Assembly (NCBI GenBank): GCA_029378245.1
Contig: JARKIF010000037.1
Coordinates: 310,001 to 374,000 of the forward strand
Source: Roridomyces roridus
Lineage: Eukaryota; Basidiomycota; Agaricomycetes; Agaricales; Mycenaceae
DNA length: 64,000 nucleotides
Direction: 5' to 3'
Within the stretch, counting starts at the first letter, position 1; each line of letters opens with the position of its first letter. Below the pieces are notes generated by a model that was given only the letters and a program-made list of their open reading frames with translations, had not been told where the DNA came from and searched no databases. Made by a program: the position numbers and the translations under genes. Below are positions 31,187-42,479 of the stretch, piece after piece.

Positions 31187-33852
31187 TCATGTAGAGTTGT
31201 TGCCCAATGAAGCGCTCCAGCCCAGCTCGGGATTCAACCACACGCACTCCGACTCCGCAGCCCGGATCTGGTCCATCAACGCATCATGCGCAGCTCGAAA
31301 CCGCACTAGATCCGCGCCGGTAACCGTGAGATCCACGCCACGTCGCACGGCGAGCTCTTCATGTTTCTTCCGCCGTAATAGCCGGGTGAAATCCGCGGCG
31401 CTCACATCCGGGAACTTAGCTTTAGAATTACTGAACGTAATCCACATCAACTTATGGTACGCCTCTGATTTGGCATGCTCGATCATAACGGGGGTTCCAT
31501 CCTCCCCGCCCTTCTGCCCGTACCTTGAGTAAAGGAAAGTGAATCGTGGAGTCCACTCACCGAAAACCAACACTCCAAGTCCCCGGATGCAGTCTCACGG
31601 TACCATGCTGGGTTAACCCGCGTATACACCGGTATCTGGTGGTTGACAAAGTGATTCAAATCTCCTTTCAGTGACCCGTTGAATTGCGCTGCTGCGAGAT
31701 GGGAACACCAGTGCGTCTTGGCATATCGTACGTACTGCCGGATTGGGCTCCTTTCGCCGCCCTTTATGTAGTCAGAGATTGTTGGGAACGTGAACGCGCC
31801 CATACACGCGGATGCCAAGAGTGCGCTACCGGCAGCCCGGTCGACGTAGTAGAGTCTATCAACACAGCGTTGAGAGTCGAGTAGAAACTCTGTGAAGGTG
31901 GCGTGGAGGGGAATGATTCTGCCATCCGAGTTGATGAGCAGGACTGAACGCAATCGGTCGTTCATTGAGATAATGTCAGCCTTGCTGATTTGGGTTTCAA
32001 GTCTGAAGAATGCCATGGCTTCCGGTGATAGTGGCTCTCGGGCTAATCCAATGAGGACGAGAAAGAAGCGAAGGCGTGCGGCGCGTGGAGGAACACTCCA
32101 ACCTTCTGGTGGGAAGGCCGACGACAAGATCTGCAGGTAGAGGGTGTCGAGAGCAGAGAGGCCGGTGCCCAGGTCGGAGAGAAGAAGCGCGAATTGCTCC
32201 TCTGGGTGGTCGTGGTATGCATCCAGAAACCCTACGGCGACTCGGGCAAAGTTGAAGACGCCGGCCGCGCGCTTGATGAGACGTTGAAGCTGGCCAGGAT
32301 TGTCTCGAAGAAAGTCGCCATAGGAGCCAATCTTGGGAACTGTCTGCTCCAGGTAGAGGCGGACATCTCCTTGCCAATTGTACACCGTATCATTAAGACT
32401 GTGGTGCGATATTCTTGGGAGAGCCGAAGCGGAAGTCAGAACCGATTGGATATATGGCTCTGGGCGCGCAGTGAGGAAAATTCGAATTCCGGGTAGGATG
32501 GTGGGTAGCTCGAGCAGTAATTCCAACAAATCCGGAATGAGACCACGCTCTCCGCATTCGTCGAGCCCGTCGATCACGACGACAACGGATTTCGGAAATG
32601 TTAGAACAGCCCGTTCGAAGGCGTGGCGGAAGAGTTCATGGAAGGTGTATCCCATCTGCTGGCGGGAGCCGCGGTTGAGGTATTCGCGGGCAGCGCCGAT
32701 GATATAAGGACGGAGGAAGGGCTGTGATATCGCAAGCTGGTGCGCTAGGCTAGAGAAGAACAGCCGCGCAGATTCCAGCTCGCCGCCGCGTCGCACAAAG
32801 AAAAATGATGCACCGAGACTGGGCCCATCCTGAGCGGATGAATCGAGCCGCGTGCATAGTTGATGCGCGATGGAGGACTTGCCTAGACCAGCGCCGCCAC
32901 TGAGAAAGTAGACTGGCAGTTGATCGGGGTCATCCAGCCATTGATTCAGTTCCTTGAACAGTTCCTGACGAGTGCCAGGAAAGAACCCGCTCTTGAGCTC
33001 GTCCACGCAGCGATACCCGGCGTCGGCACGAGGAATTGAATCGAGTACTTTTTGTTCCTCTAAGCAATGAGAATCAAAAATTGACAAAAGAAAAAACTAG
33101 CTGACTCACCTGCGTCCTTTAGCGCCCGTCTGATGTCTTTGGCACTCTGTATGACCTCCGCGAGGACATTCTCAATTGAAATTTGACCTTCCATCTCGGT
33201 GGGAGCTCAGCCGAAATCATGAGAAAAGAAAACTGGATATACATACCTGAAAATTGCTCACTGCCTTCGCCAACGATTCCTTCATCTCTGCGAGCAAGGC
33301 CGCGTTCCCGGACGCATATACAAGGCCTTTCAAAAACCCAGAAGCCCCCTTTCCAACTTTCAAATGATCTGCGCTGCTGCAAAGGTGCTGTATGGTACTG
33401 AAGAGAGATTGTATTTTATTTCTGTTCGTTCCGGGACTTGGTCTCATGCGTACCTCTTCAGCGATTCCACGCGACGCTGCAGGTCCTCGGATTGCGCGAT
33501 TCCGTGCAGTACTGCCTGTTTTGTATGCCCATCGTTGTCGTCGAGGGTGCTGATAGATTCCTTGGCCGTCGTGGCCATTTTTGTGAGCGTATTACACAAC
33601 AGCTGGGCTTCGGCCAGGAACAAACGACGGGCGTCATCGTTGGTGCGAGTATCCTAGAACGGGCGTTCACACAATAGCCGACACGAAGTAATCATTTACC
33701 TTAACTCTGGTGATGAGGAGGGACAACCCTTGAGCGATGAGAGAAAGACCGGGGATTGGGACAAGGTCGAGGGCATCAGCGGCGAAGTCCAGAAGAGGAA
33801 TTGCGTTGTCTACGAGGGCGTCTCGCTTTCGGTTGGCGCGGTGTGAAGCCAT
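31187..33852 (-). CDS. NLR-D: intact NACHT receptor with helical N-domain
   Basis: Exons: 33852-33700, 33653-33454, 33373-33247, 33194-33110, 33059-31561 and 31513-31187; sum 2391 nt, 796 aa, every junction in frame. Introns are 46-80 nt with standard donors, the last 47 nt. Aa 1-~188 is helical (DLVPIPGLSLIAQGLSLLI, then NDDARRLFLAEAQLLCNTL, then GFLKGLVYASGNAALLAEM), resembling HeLo/MLKL-like cell-death domains of fungal NLRs (inference). It is followed by the linker ADAGYRCVDELKSGF, NACHT with Walker A GGAGLGKSSIA (~aa 240) and Walker B VVVVIDGLDEC (~aa 340), a helical arm (MNDRLRSVLLINSDGRI) and a C-terminal helical tail of ~110 aa. No WD40, ankyrin or TPR repeats, so what it senses with is unclear. 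It is the reference copy for B and C. Confidence 0.87.
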
Positions 33853-34620
33853 CTTCAGAGTGCAAGACGATGCTGGAAGATGCAGAGCTGTGCGTCAACG
33901 TCGACGTGGCGCTTTGATGTCGGATGTGCCATTTATAGAGACACAGCCGCCACAGGGCATGGGGGCTGCCAGGTTGCTGCCAGCTATTTAATTTATGGGC
34001 GTCTGGAATGGTCAGCTTACCGATTGTGGCGGAAAAATAGCGGTGGGCGGATTAATCTTCTGAATGCAGAGGATTGCCAAAGCGGCCAGGACGCACGGCG
34101 TGCTCAGTGGTGAGTGGGCCCGCGGAACACATGGGTGCAAGGTTCCAGTGCGGCCGGACACTTGAGAGGATTCACAAGCGACGGAGGAACCATGGAACAA
34201 GACGAGTGTTTGCTACTCACAGAAAAGAACATAACACAAGGATCGTTGGTTAGTTCGCGTGGGAAGACTGACATTGAGACAGAGGCGGGCCTATCCAGCC
34301 GGTGAGATGAGAGCTCGCTAGGGATCAGGATTCAGGTGAATCAGTGCGGCGTGAACAGATTCGGAGAGCAAGACGAAGCCGATGGCACTTGCATCGTGGA
34401 GGCATCTAGAGTCGGAGAAACCATTGTCCCACCTGGGGAACAGCCGCTGCGTGTACATCTCTCAGAAACCCAGGAGACGCGTGCACAACAATATGCGAAA
34501 AACTGAGATACGAGGAGCCCAGAGCGAGCGATTTGAGATCGTGGTTCGGGACAAGGAGCGAGCACAGCCATTTCGGTTTCGGCAATCAAGTACGTCATTC
34601 CGCTCTCACCTCACCCGGCC
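33853..34620. promoter_or_regulatory. Divergent region between NLR-D and the F-box gene
   Basis: 33930-34030 is homologous to the NLR-B promoter (16830-16927 plus 17814 onward) and holds the unoccupied GGCGTCTG site (33998-34005). 34400-34620 is homologous to 30480-30680 upstream of the F-box pseudogene. A tatttaatttatg stretch at ~33985 may serve as a TATA-like element for NLR-D. Confidence 0.55.
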
Positions 34621-36269
34621 ATGGACCAGCTCCCAGACGATCTCCTGGTCTACCTCTTCGCTCTGCTCGACATCCCCGAGATCCTGCGTTTACGACAAGT
34701 CAGTGGCTAGCTTTCATGTCCCACAGCTCACATATCTATCCAGGTGTGCAAACGCATTCACGCCATCTCCTGCCTCCGGATCGTCTGGACCAACGCGTGC
34801 ATACATCGCGTCCTAGCTCACAACTACCCGTTCTTCGACGGTGATACGTTCGATCTCACGGATGTCAGCATCCCAGACCTCGAACGACGCACACGACGCG
34901 CCTACACTCTTGCGACACGCTGGCTCTCCCCGGACCCACCCTCCCCTTCCGTGCTCTGCGAATTCGATGCGACGAACGGGACGCCCATCTATGACCTCCG
35001 TTTTGTGCCTGGACGTGAGGGCAAGTGGGTGATTGTCGTGTCGAAGCAGATATGGTCAATCCTCTCGCTGTGGGAGGTCGATGTCCATGCGAGGCCTGCC
35101 CGCAAGCTCTTTGAATGGTCCCGACGGGGTGGAATCATCCATAATTTGGTTCTGAGCGATACTTCTCAGGACCCTTTGTTGGCGGTTTCTTTTCATGCCG
35201 AGTCAGTACGCACAATATGGCTTCCTGTGAAGATTCAATAACCGTGTTATACAGGAAGAATCAGGTCGAAGTCATGACCATCCACAAAAATTCGGGATTC
35301 ATCTCGCTGTGCACGATAGACACGAAAACGCATCCTGGGCTGCACACGATTAACACGTCCTTAAATCACCTGTATCTTCAAGGTGATCTCCTCGTTCTCG
35401 CAGACGACATGTACCTCTCCGTCCTTATGAACTGGAAAACTGGCGCCTCGGTCATTCTACGGCGCGCACAGGAGTCCGGCACGGGAATCCCCATAGTGTG
35501 TCTCTCGTCCGGCATCTTTCACGCTTATTCATGTGCCTAGTCCGACAACTTCATACAAGCAGTCATCAACCCTGCTGGTATCCTCATCGTCCGGGGCCGC
35601 TCGATCTCTCTATTCCCGCACCCCATCCTGTCTGACCCACCCACGGTTCAGGCACCCATTGCAATTCACTGCTACGAGTGGGTAGACGATATTGCGGTCG
35701 CACCGATCTCGTCGTCTTCACTCACATCAGCGCCATCTCAAGCCATCCTCATCCGACCCGAGCTTGACGACCCATGGGCTCCAATCAACGATGTCAACGC
35801 ATACGCGCTCGACTTGTCCATCCTGGAATCAACGTCCACGCAGGGATACACATACTCCTTCCCACCCACCCATCTCTACCGTATTCCCAGCGCCCGCGGA
35901 CACTTACCCTGTGGTACGCTTCGACTCGGTCGGCACGGGACGGCTGTATGGATCGAGCCGCGGGATATGTCTTCCGCTGGGCTGGTGGCTGATGCGTATG
36001 TTGTTGGGGCGCCAGAGTGGCTGAGGAGGCAGGAGAGGCTTGTTGGGGCGGTTTTTCGAGGTGGCCCCGGTTCCGGTGAAATGGGGATGGGGATCCGGGC
36101 ACCGGCGAATGGGGACAGCGAGCTCGGGACGACTCACTCGCGGATACTTCGCCTGAACGAACCCTTGAGCAACTGGCGGGCGTTGGATTATCTCGAAGTG
36201 GCGGGGCTGGTCGGGCTAGGGGATGGGAGGGGGAGGGTAGTGATTTTGGATTTGGCGGGGACAAAGTGA
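34621..36269 (+). CDS. F-box protein, 501 aa
   Basis: Exons 34621-34698, 34744-35201, 35255-35495 and 35541-36269; sum 1506 nt, 501 aa, junctions in frame (introns 45-53 nt). The N-terminus MDQLPDDLLVYLFALLDIPE, then LRLRQVCKRIHAIS, is a clear F-box, the motif that binds Skp1 in SCF ubiquitin ligases. The rest is a beta-rich region (for example KWVIVVSKQIWSILSLWEVD) of the WD/kelch-like sort common in agaricomycete F-box families, presumably for substrate binding; no exact repeat register is clear. The genes beside it are NLRs, and a broken copy lies at 30687, so this is part of the same duplicated block. Target unknown. Confidence 0.85.
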
Positions 36270-37174
36270 GTTGGAGTTTTACCTGTGGGGCGACATTTGT
36301 AAAGCAAGTCGTAAGTCACTCGATTGCGTGTTCTTGTTGACCAGGCTGAATAACTTCCAGCTGCATTCTAGCGTCGAGCTGGGTAAACCACTCGTATCCA
36401 AGTGTTCGTGTTTATTTATATGGGAGGTCCGTTCTTCTCCGCCAGCTCCAAACTTCTCGCCCAGACATATCATCTCAAGCGGATCACCGTGGGCTGTTGT
36501 CAGGGACACTCAGGAACTTTACCCATCCTTTTCTCGGCGTACCTTCTCTGTTGATTGAAGCCGCAATCTATTTGCGGTACTTTTAATTCCCGGACGGAGT
36601 TTCACGGAATATGTTCTCTTTGCAAATCTTCTGTGTGTACGGCCCATTCTAACTGGACCGGCTGTCCGTATCATATCGTGTCACTTCGAGCGTTCATTAA
36701 CAGGTCCTCCAGGTGTCGTCTCTCCTCCTTTCCCCAATACTGACAGACCCCGAGGATGAGAGCCTTGGGCAACCCGGTAGCTGAAACTCTTTTAATTTAG
36801 GTTCGTTGTCAATCTGTTGATTTCAGATTCTTGACACAGTCCAATCCAGTCGATCCTTTCCTTTCTGCCTTGGCAATGGGTTTGTGCGGGTGGTGTACCA
36901 TCTGTGGACATCAGCACGGGGTGCGTGCGGTTTAAAATAAGCAAGACTCGCTTCCTCTTTGAAGCTCTGCGATTGAACGTTAGCTCATGGCAGGAGGAAT
37001 ATGCACGAGGTTGCCATGCTGGCTCATCTCTGCCAGGCACTATATCAAGAAATACCCGAACGACGAGCGATGGCAGAATAGCGTCTAGAGGTCCAATCTA
37101 TTCTCCACGGACTCGCATGCAGAAGAATTAACGCGGCTGCTCCGACACGCTCCCAATTTTGGACTGGCTGGCAC
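36270..37174. other. Intergenic, no gene seen
   Basis: Short frames only and no recognised repeat. Confidence 0.4.
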
Positions 37175-37182
37175 TATAAAAA
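37175..37182 (+). promoter_or_regulatory. TATA box of the FAD oxidase gene
   Basis: TATAAAAA 44 bp upstream of the ATG at 37219, predicting a very short leader. Confidence 0.55.
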
Positions 37183-37218
37183 AGCGGAACATTGATGATC
37201 TTTGTTCAGTACCCCGTC

Positions 37219-39941
37219 ATGCTCTCCGCCGTGTGGTCCATCCTCGCTTTATCGGCGGCGCCCCTTCCACTCCTCGCAACCAGTTTGAGGTTATCGGCGT
37301 GGGCCGAGCTGAATAGGACTGTCAGCGGTCGATTGGTCCAGGGCGTCCCCTTTGCGCGCGCGTGCTTCCCTCACGTTGGTGCCGGCGTCGCGGGCTCTTT
37401 TAACAAGGCTCAATGCGAAGCTGTTCAAACAGCCTATGTCACTCCTGGTGAGTTTCAGAATTCAGTCCTATGCCCGCGCGCGACGAGCACTCATACATTG
37501 TTCAGAGGTTCTTCAGACTAGCCTCGGCGCATACATCAACGTAAGTTGCACAGCGTACCCTGTGGGTTTACTCGAAGAGCTCTATCATATCTAGACGCAA
37601 TGGGAGACTTGCCAAGCCACGAGCGAGCAGTGCTTGCTCAACTTTACTGATCCAGCAGACCCCGTAGCGATTGCCTCTCACGGCGGAATCTGTGCACAGG
37701 GGTCTGTCCCGGATTTCGGCGTAGGTGCTCGAGTAGTCTATCAACGTCTTAAATGCTGATTTATTCCCAGGTAAACGTACAATCCGCGGAAGATGTCAAA
37801 GCTGCATTTACGTTCTCCAGAGAAACGGGTGTTCCGCTCGTGGTGAAAGGCACCGGGGTATGTGTGAATTGTGATATGAGAACTACGCGCCTTACGGGAA
37901 GACAGCATGATTACAAAGGCCGCAGTGGCGGAGCTGGGACACTGGCGATATGGGTAAGCCTGTTCGATCTTGTCCATGGTTTTATTCCGACCTCGTAGAC
38001 GCACAACCTCGGCGGCGTCGTTCACGAGCCAAAGTTCATTCCGACTGGCTGTTCCAAAAAGACACCGACGAGGAACGCGGTGACGATCGGGGTGCGTGCA
38101 TTCAACTTATGCTGTGCCGTCGATGAACCAACCATGGCAGGCGGGAGTCGCGTATGAGGAACTTGTCGACTTTGCTGATGCGAATAGTCTGACGATCCCT
38201 GCTGGAGGGTGTATAACTGTCGGTGCGGCGGGGGGATATCCACAGGTTCGTCTTCTGTCTGCTTGTGGTGTCTACTGACATTTGGGTTGCCAGGGTGGAG
38301 GACATTCGATGTTCTCGAACGTACACGGACTCGCTGCGGACCGCGTGGTTAGTCTGAATAACAATCCCATGCCGTGACTCAACTTGTTCTTGCAGATCGA
38401 AATCGAGGTCGTAACTCCACGCGGTGACCATCTCATTGCGAACGAGTGTCAAAATACCGATATCTTCTGGGCTATGCGCGGTGGCGGGGGTGGGACTTTT
38501 GGTGTTACCCTCAAGATGACGACGCTTGTGTTCCCTGCGACTACGGTCAATGCGTCAGTGGTGTGTTATTTCTCCGTTGGCTTTCATTGAATAGGGCTTG
38601 GTAGCGTCTTTGCGACGATCGATCCAAGTGTACCCGGACAGCTACTTCAATTCTTCCAGTTCATGACGGATAATGCACTTTCATATGCGCAGCAAGGTAC
38701 GTTCGTTGTCGGGCTCTGGCTTTTCTTTATTCAACATCATGCTAGGGTGGGGATATTACCGTGTGTTATCCATTTAACCAGGCATCTAACTGAAATAACG
38801 CAAACGTAACCGACTAGTCTATGTAACTGTCTTGCTTTCGGTCTGATTCTTCGCTGACATAACTCTCCAGCCGTCCTTACCGGGGATCTCCATGTCCAAC
38901 ACGATTCTGAGCGAAAAGGAGGCCCAGGCTTCGGTGAAAACGCTTATGGACTTGGTGACCAAGAACTTTACCGGTACCAACACCTGGGAGATGACTCTCG
39001 AGCCCAACTACAAGACGTACTACCCCAAGTATGTTACTCGGATCCCTGTCGTGCGTGCATCGATTCCATTACATTTCGATTTGAGACTGATACTGAACGC
39101 GATTTCCAGCCCGTCGGCTTCGCTATGACGATCAGCTCTCGTCTTATGCCGGCTAAAAACTTTGAAACCGCTGCTGGACGGCAGGCTATCGCGTCGGCGA
39201 TGACGTCTATAATGAAGGAGGCGCCCGTCGCCATTGCATTTGGCGTCGCTCCCTTCTTCCACGGCAACACGAACAATACCAGCGTGTAAGAAATGAGCAT
39301 GGCCCCCCGGTCAACTGGCACTAACCAGTCCGTCCTCTCAGAAACCCGGCGTGGTACGACTCCCTGTGGCATGTACGTAATTCTTCAATTGTCTTCCAAG
39401 GCGGACGTGAACCAATCGTTGCGTAGTTGGCCATTGCAAACACGTGGAATTATAACCAGACCGCCTCCTCCTTGACGACAATATACCAAGACTTGTCCAC
39501 CGGAATCGAACCCTTCAGGAAACTCGCTCCTACTTCCGGGGCATATCCTGTAACTATGATCCTACCTCGGGTGTTCTGAGACTCACGCCGCAATTTCATA
39601 GAACGAAGCTGACGTCTACGAACCTAATTTCGCTGGTGACTCATTCTTTGGTGGAGAGTTCAAGCATGATTTTGACCCATTGTAGAATCCTTCTGGGGCT
39701 CAAACTACCCCCGTCTCTTGGCTATCAAGCAGAAATAGTGAGTCTCGATCAATTGCACCCCATGTTTGACCTTAAGCTTGACGGTGTATAGCGACCCCGA
39801 GCATCTCTTAGATTGCTGGCAGTGTGGTGAGTATATATGCATCTTCATCCGTAGCCTTGTGCGAATCATGTTCTTTCAGTCGGTTGGAAAGGTCCGAAAG
39901 ACCCGCGCTACAAGTGTTATATCCCTATCGAAGGACTTTGA
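37219..39941 (+). CDS. Secreted FAD-linked oxidase, berberine-bridge-enzyme type
   Basis: A many-exon gene. The ATG at 37219 opens a signal peptide (MLSAVWSILALSAAPLPLLA). Readable blocks in order: the FAD_binding_4 domain (VNVQSAEDVKAAFTFSRETG, then GHDYKGRSGGAGTLAIW with the His expected to bind FAD covalently, then THNLGG); AGVAYEELVDFADANSL; GGGHSMFSNVHGLAADR; ANECQNTDIFWAMRGGGGGT; and a C-terminal BBE segment (FWGSNYPRLLAIKQKYDPE, then LLDCWQCVGWKGP). The stop is TGA at 39939. The family oxidises alcohols, sugars or alkaloid-like compounds with O2 and releases H2O2; the substrate is not predictable. One exon join (around 38750-38875) needs a weak GTGTTA donor to keep frame, so that stretch of the model is uncertain. 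It otherwise looks intact. Confidence 0.82.
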
Positions 39942-40056
39942 AAGGCGACATCCTCTGCGCTGGGCGGGGAATGTAGGGGATAGTGTAACATGTCAGTAAT
40001 ATTCTGAGTTTAGCAGGCCAACAACAACAGTTGTCAATTGTTGAAAAAAGACAAGC

Positions 40057-40061
40057 AAAAA
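40057..40061 (-). terminator. Pol III T-run terminator of tRNA-Pro
   Basis: Five T on the minus strand, two bases after the tRNA 3' end. A second run of six T follows ~10 nt further. Confidence 0.75.
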
Positions 40062-40062
40062 G

Positions 40063-40147
40063 GGACCCAACCGCGAATCGAACGCGGGGCCACACCCAAA
40101 GTACAATGACGCCCTAAGGGTGTATCATACCTCTAGACCATTGGGTC
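40063..40147 (-). tRNA. tRNA-Pro (AGG) with intron
   Basis: The perfect 7-bp acceptor stem GACCCAA/TTGGGTC (40147-40141 with 40070-40064), T arm CCGCG-TTCGATT-CGCGG, D-arm region TGGTCTAGAGGTA and anticodon stem CACCC/GGGTG enclose TT-AGG-G. A ~13-nt intron after the base 3' of the anticodon begins cgtcattg. The discriminator is C, as usual in eukaryotic tRNA-Pro. It looks functional. Confidence 0.93.
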
Positions 40148-40734
40148 GGGCCGAAAGGCAATAGGGATGAGCAGCTACATCGCGCAGGGTAGTTAGTGGC
40201 AACTGATGGATTATCTAGTACTCAAATTTCAACCTCCGACTCTCCGATGTTTGATGTCCAACTATCATGCAGCGGGCGCTTCCGGGCGCCTTGCACGGTC
40301 AATGCCTCAGAACGACGCTCCCATATTTTCATCTTTGATTCAGGATCCACCACAAGTTCCGAACATCTGGGTGCATCCTGTGCGCTCAATCAATCACAGC
40401 GCTGATTCCAGTGCTTCTGTAATTTAGCTGTATGCGGAGAGCTCGAGCTATGAGCAAAGTGTAGCCTCAGGCTGAACTTTTTATCGACCTCCTACTTCAA
40501 ACTTGCAACTCGAAGAGCCTGCACAGCGAGCAAGTCGGCGGTTCTCATCAAAAGCCGAAGCTTTCCCACCCGTGATCTCACCTCAATCAACGTCTATTTT
40601 GAGTGAGACGATATCAAAAGATAGACAGACCGGCCGAGATCAGCGCACCGCTCTTTCAGCGCTCCCCCATCTTGAGCTAGCCTCAAGCTGGATTCACCCT
40701 CTCTCCTTCTTCCACTCGTTACTTTCATATTTCA
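40148..40734. other. Intergenic 5' flank of the membrane protein gene
   Basis: No gene is seen. CT-rich sequence at 40670-40730 precedes the ATG, as usual for fungal leaders. Confidence 0.4.
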
Positions 40735-42150
40735 ATGTCTTCCTCCACTTCTTACTTCATTCAAGGGGGAAGTCTCCTGTATCACACCTTTACCCTGGTG
40801 GTGCAGACGTTCTTCTTCGGTGGGGTCGGTCTCATCCTTTTGTCTTTCTGACCTGACTCGGTGGTTGGCAGGTGGATACTCGGTGTTGATCCTCATCTCG
40901 ACACGCATGCTTCTGTGAGTAGTCACCCTTCATCGTCCTCTCATCTCATCGTGTACCCATTGGCAGAACGCGGGGCCTCAAAACCCGCTCCCTGGAAGCC
41001 CTCTTCTTTCTCGGCCTCCTCATGTACGCCATCTCCTCGGCATTCTGGGGCTTCTCGGTAGCATACATCGTGGGCAACATGCAAACCTACATCGACCCAG
41101 GGAACGTCGAGTGGGCGAAATTTAATGACAGGGTGTCCCCATCGTTACATCGTTTAATGCGATTGTCCTCATTAACGTGCGTTATTTTTTTGTTGGTCGA
41201 TTTCAGCTGATAACGCGTACGTAGTTTGTGCTGAGCGATGGGATCGTCTGCTGGCGTGCCTGGGTCATTTCGCGGATGCATTATCGGGGATGGATATGGC
41301 TTCCTTTCGTATTCTGGTTCTTCACAATGCGTGCGTCGTTCAACTACCCTCGGAACATGCAAATAATACATTTTAGTATCGACATCTACGCTTATTGTCT
41401 TCCGAAGCATCGACATCCCCGACTCGAGTCTAGGGGGCGACAAGCGCTTTATTCGAGCCATCGACGTGCTGCAGCTCCAGAATATGACCACGTCATTACT
41501 CTCCAATATCTCTGCGACGGGGTTCCTAGGGGCGACGGCATGGTTAGATCCCCTCCATAGGCGGGAACGATTCGTTCACCTGTTCGTAGGCGCCATCGTC
41601 AAGCGATGCGAACCAACTTCGAAGATCGTAAACGGTCGAGGGTGAATCAAGTCTTGGCCCTACTCATCGAATCGGGGGTGTTGTACTGCATGACGGGGGT
41701 ACGTACGAACCAACTCCATCGCCTCCTTCTCCTTGAATTTGAGTATCTCAACAGGTCCTCGGAACAATATCCCAACTCGTCCATCTCCCCCACGGCACGC
41801 TCAACGACATTGTCTTGCCCGTTAACATCCAATTCGCTGGTGCATGCGCCCCCGCCCTACTCCTCCTTATCAGCCACCACTCTGATGGGCATGGAAACGA
41901 TACAGAGTACGTGGGCACGCTGCAGATTTCGGCTCGCCCGGAGCGAGCGGGGACTATCCAATTTACTCCGGGACTCGGAAATAGGCGAGTTATGAGCACC
42001 ATTCGGTTTGCTGTGAGCAACAGGGCCTCTCAGGCAGAGGCGGATTCGGAAGAGAGTGAGAGTGAGTTTGGGAGGAGATCTTGGGACTCGGAGGATGGGG
42101 AGGTTGAGATGAAGAGGAGGGAGCTGAAGAATGTCGAGGCTATTGTCTGA
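40735..42150 (+). CDS. Multi-pass membrane protein of an agaricomycete family
   Basis: The ATG at 40735 opens MSSSTSYFIQGGSLLYHTFT. Exons are joined by short introns (for example ending ttggcag at 40872 and cattggcag at 40968), and the frame continues as LTRGLKTRSLEALFFLGLLM. Hydrophobic segments appear in the order expected of a seven-helix protein: YSVLILISTRMLL; EALFFLGLLMYAISSAFWG; FVLSDGIVCWRAWVIS (a D-x-IVCWRAW signature typical of this mushroom family); WIWLPFVFWFF; SNISATGFLGATAW; QVLALLIESGVLYCM; NIQFAGACAPALLLL. The C-terminal tail is acidic and Ser/Glu-rich. No assigned function; a receptor or sensor role is only a guess from topology. Confidence 0.72.
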
Positions 42151-42479
42151 ATTTATTGTTGGAATTTAACAGCCTGCGGAAATTTATGTAAAGCAAGCCG
42201 AGTCTGCTTGATGTTCTTTCCAAGGGCCGGCGTGATTGAAAGTGTGATGAATTCCTTGTTCAATTGGTTGATTCACGTACAGCACGACACATTCTGACCA
42301 GGATCTGTGTGGAGTGCTCACATAACCGTTGTTTCCCTCGGCATCGGCAATCATCTCAGGAACCAGCGACGGGTGAGTCACGGTCGATGAAACAATATAG
42401 TCTGAAGATCTGAAGGCTAACCTGGGAACCAGGTCTCACAGTTGGCAGTCAAGGCGGGAGTTGGGCGGGAGGCTAACTT
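42151..42479. other. Intergenic, no gene seen
   Basis: 3' flank of the membrane protein gene without recognisable elements. Confidence 0.35.
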
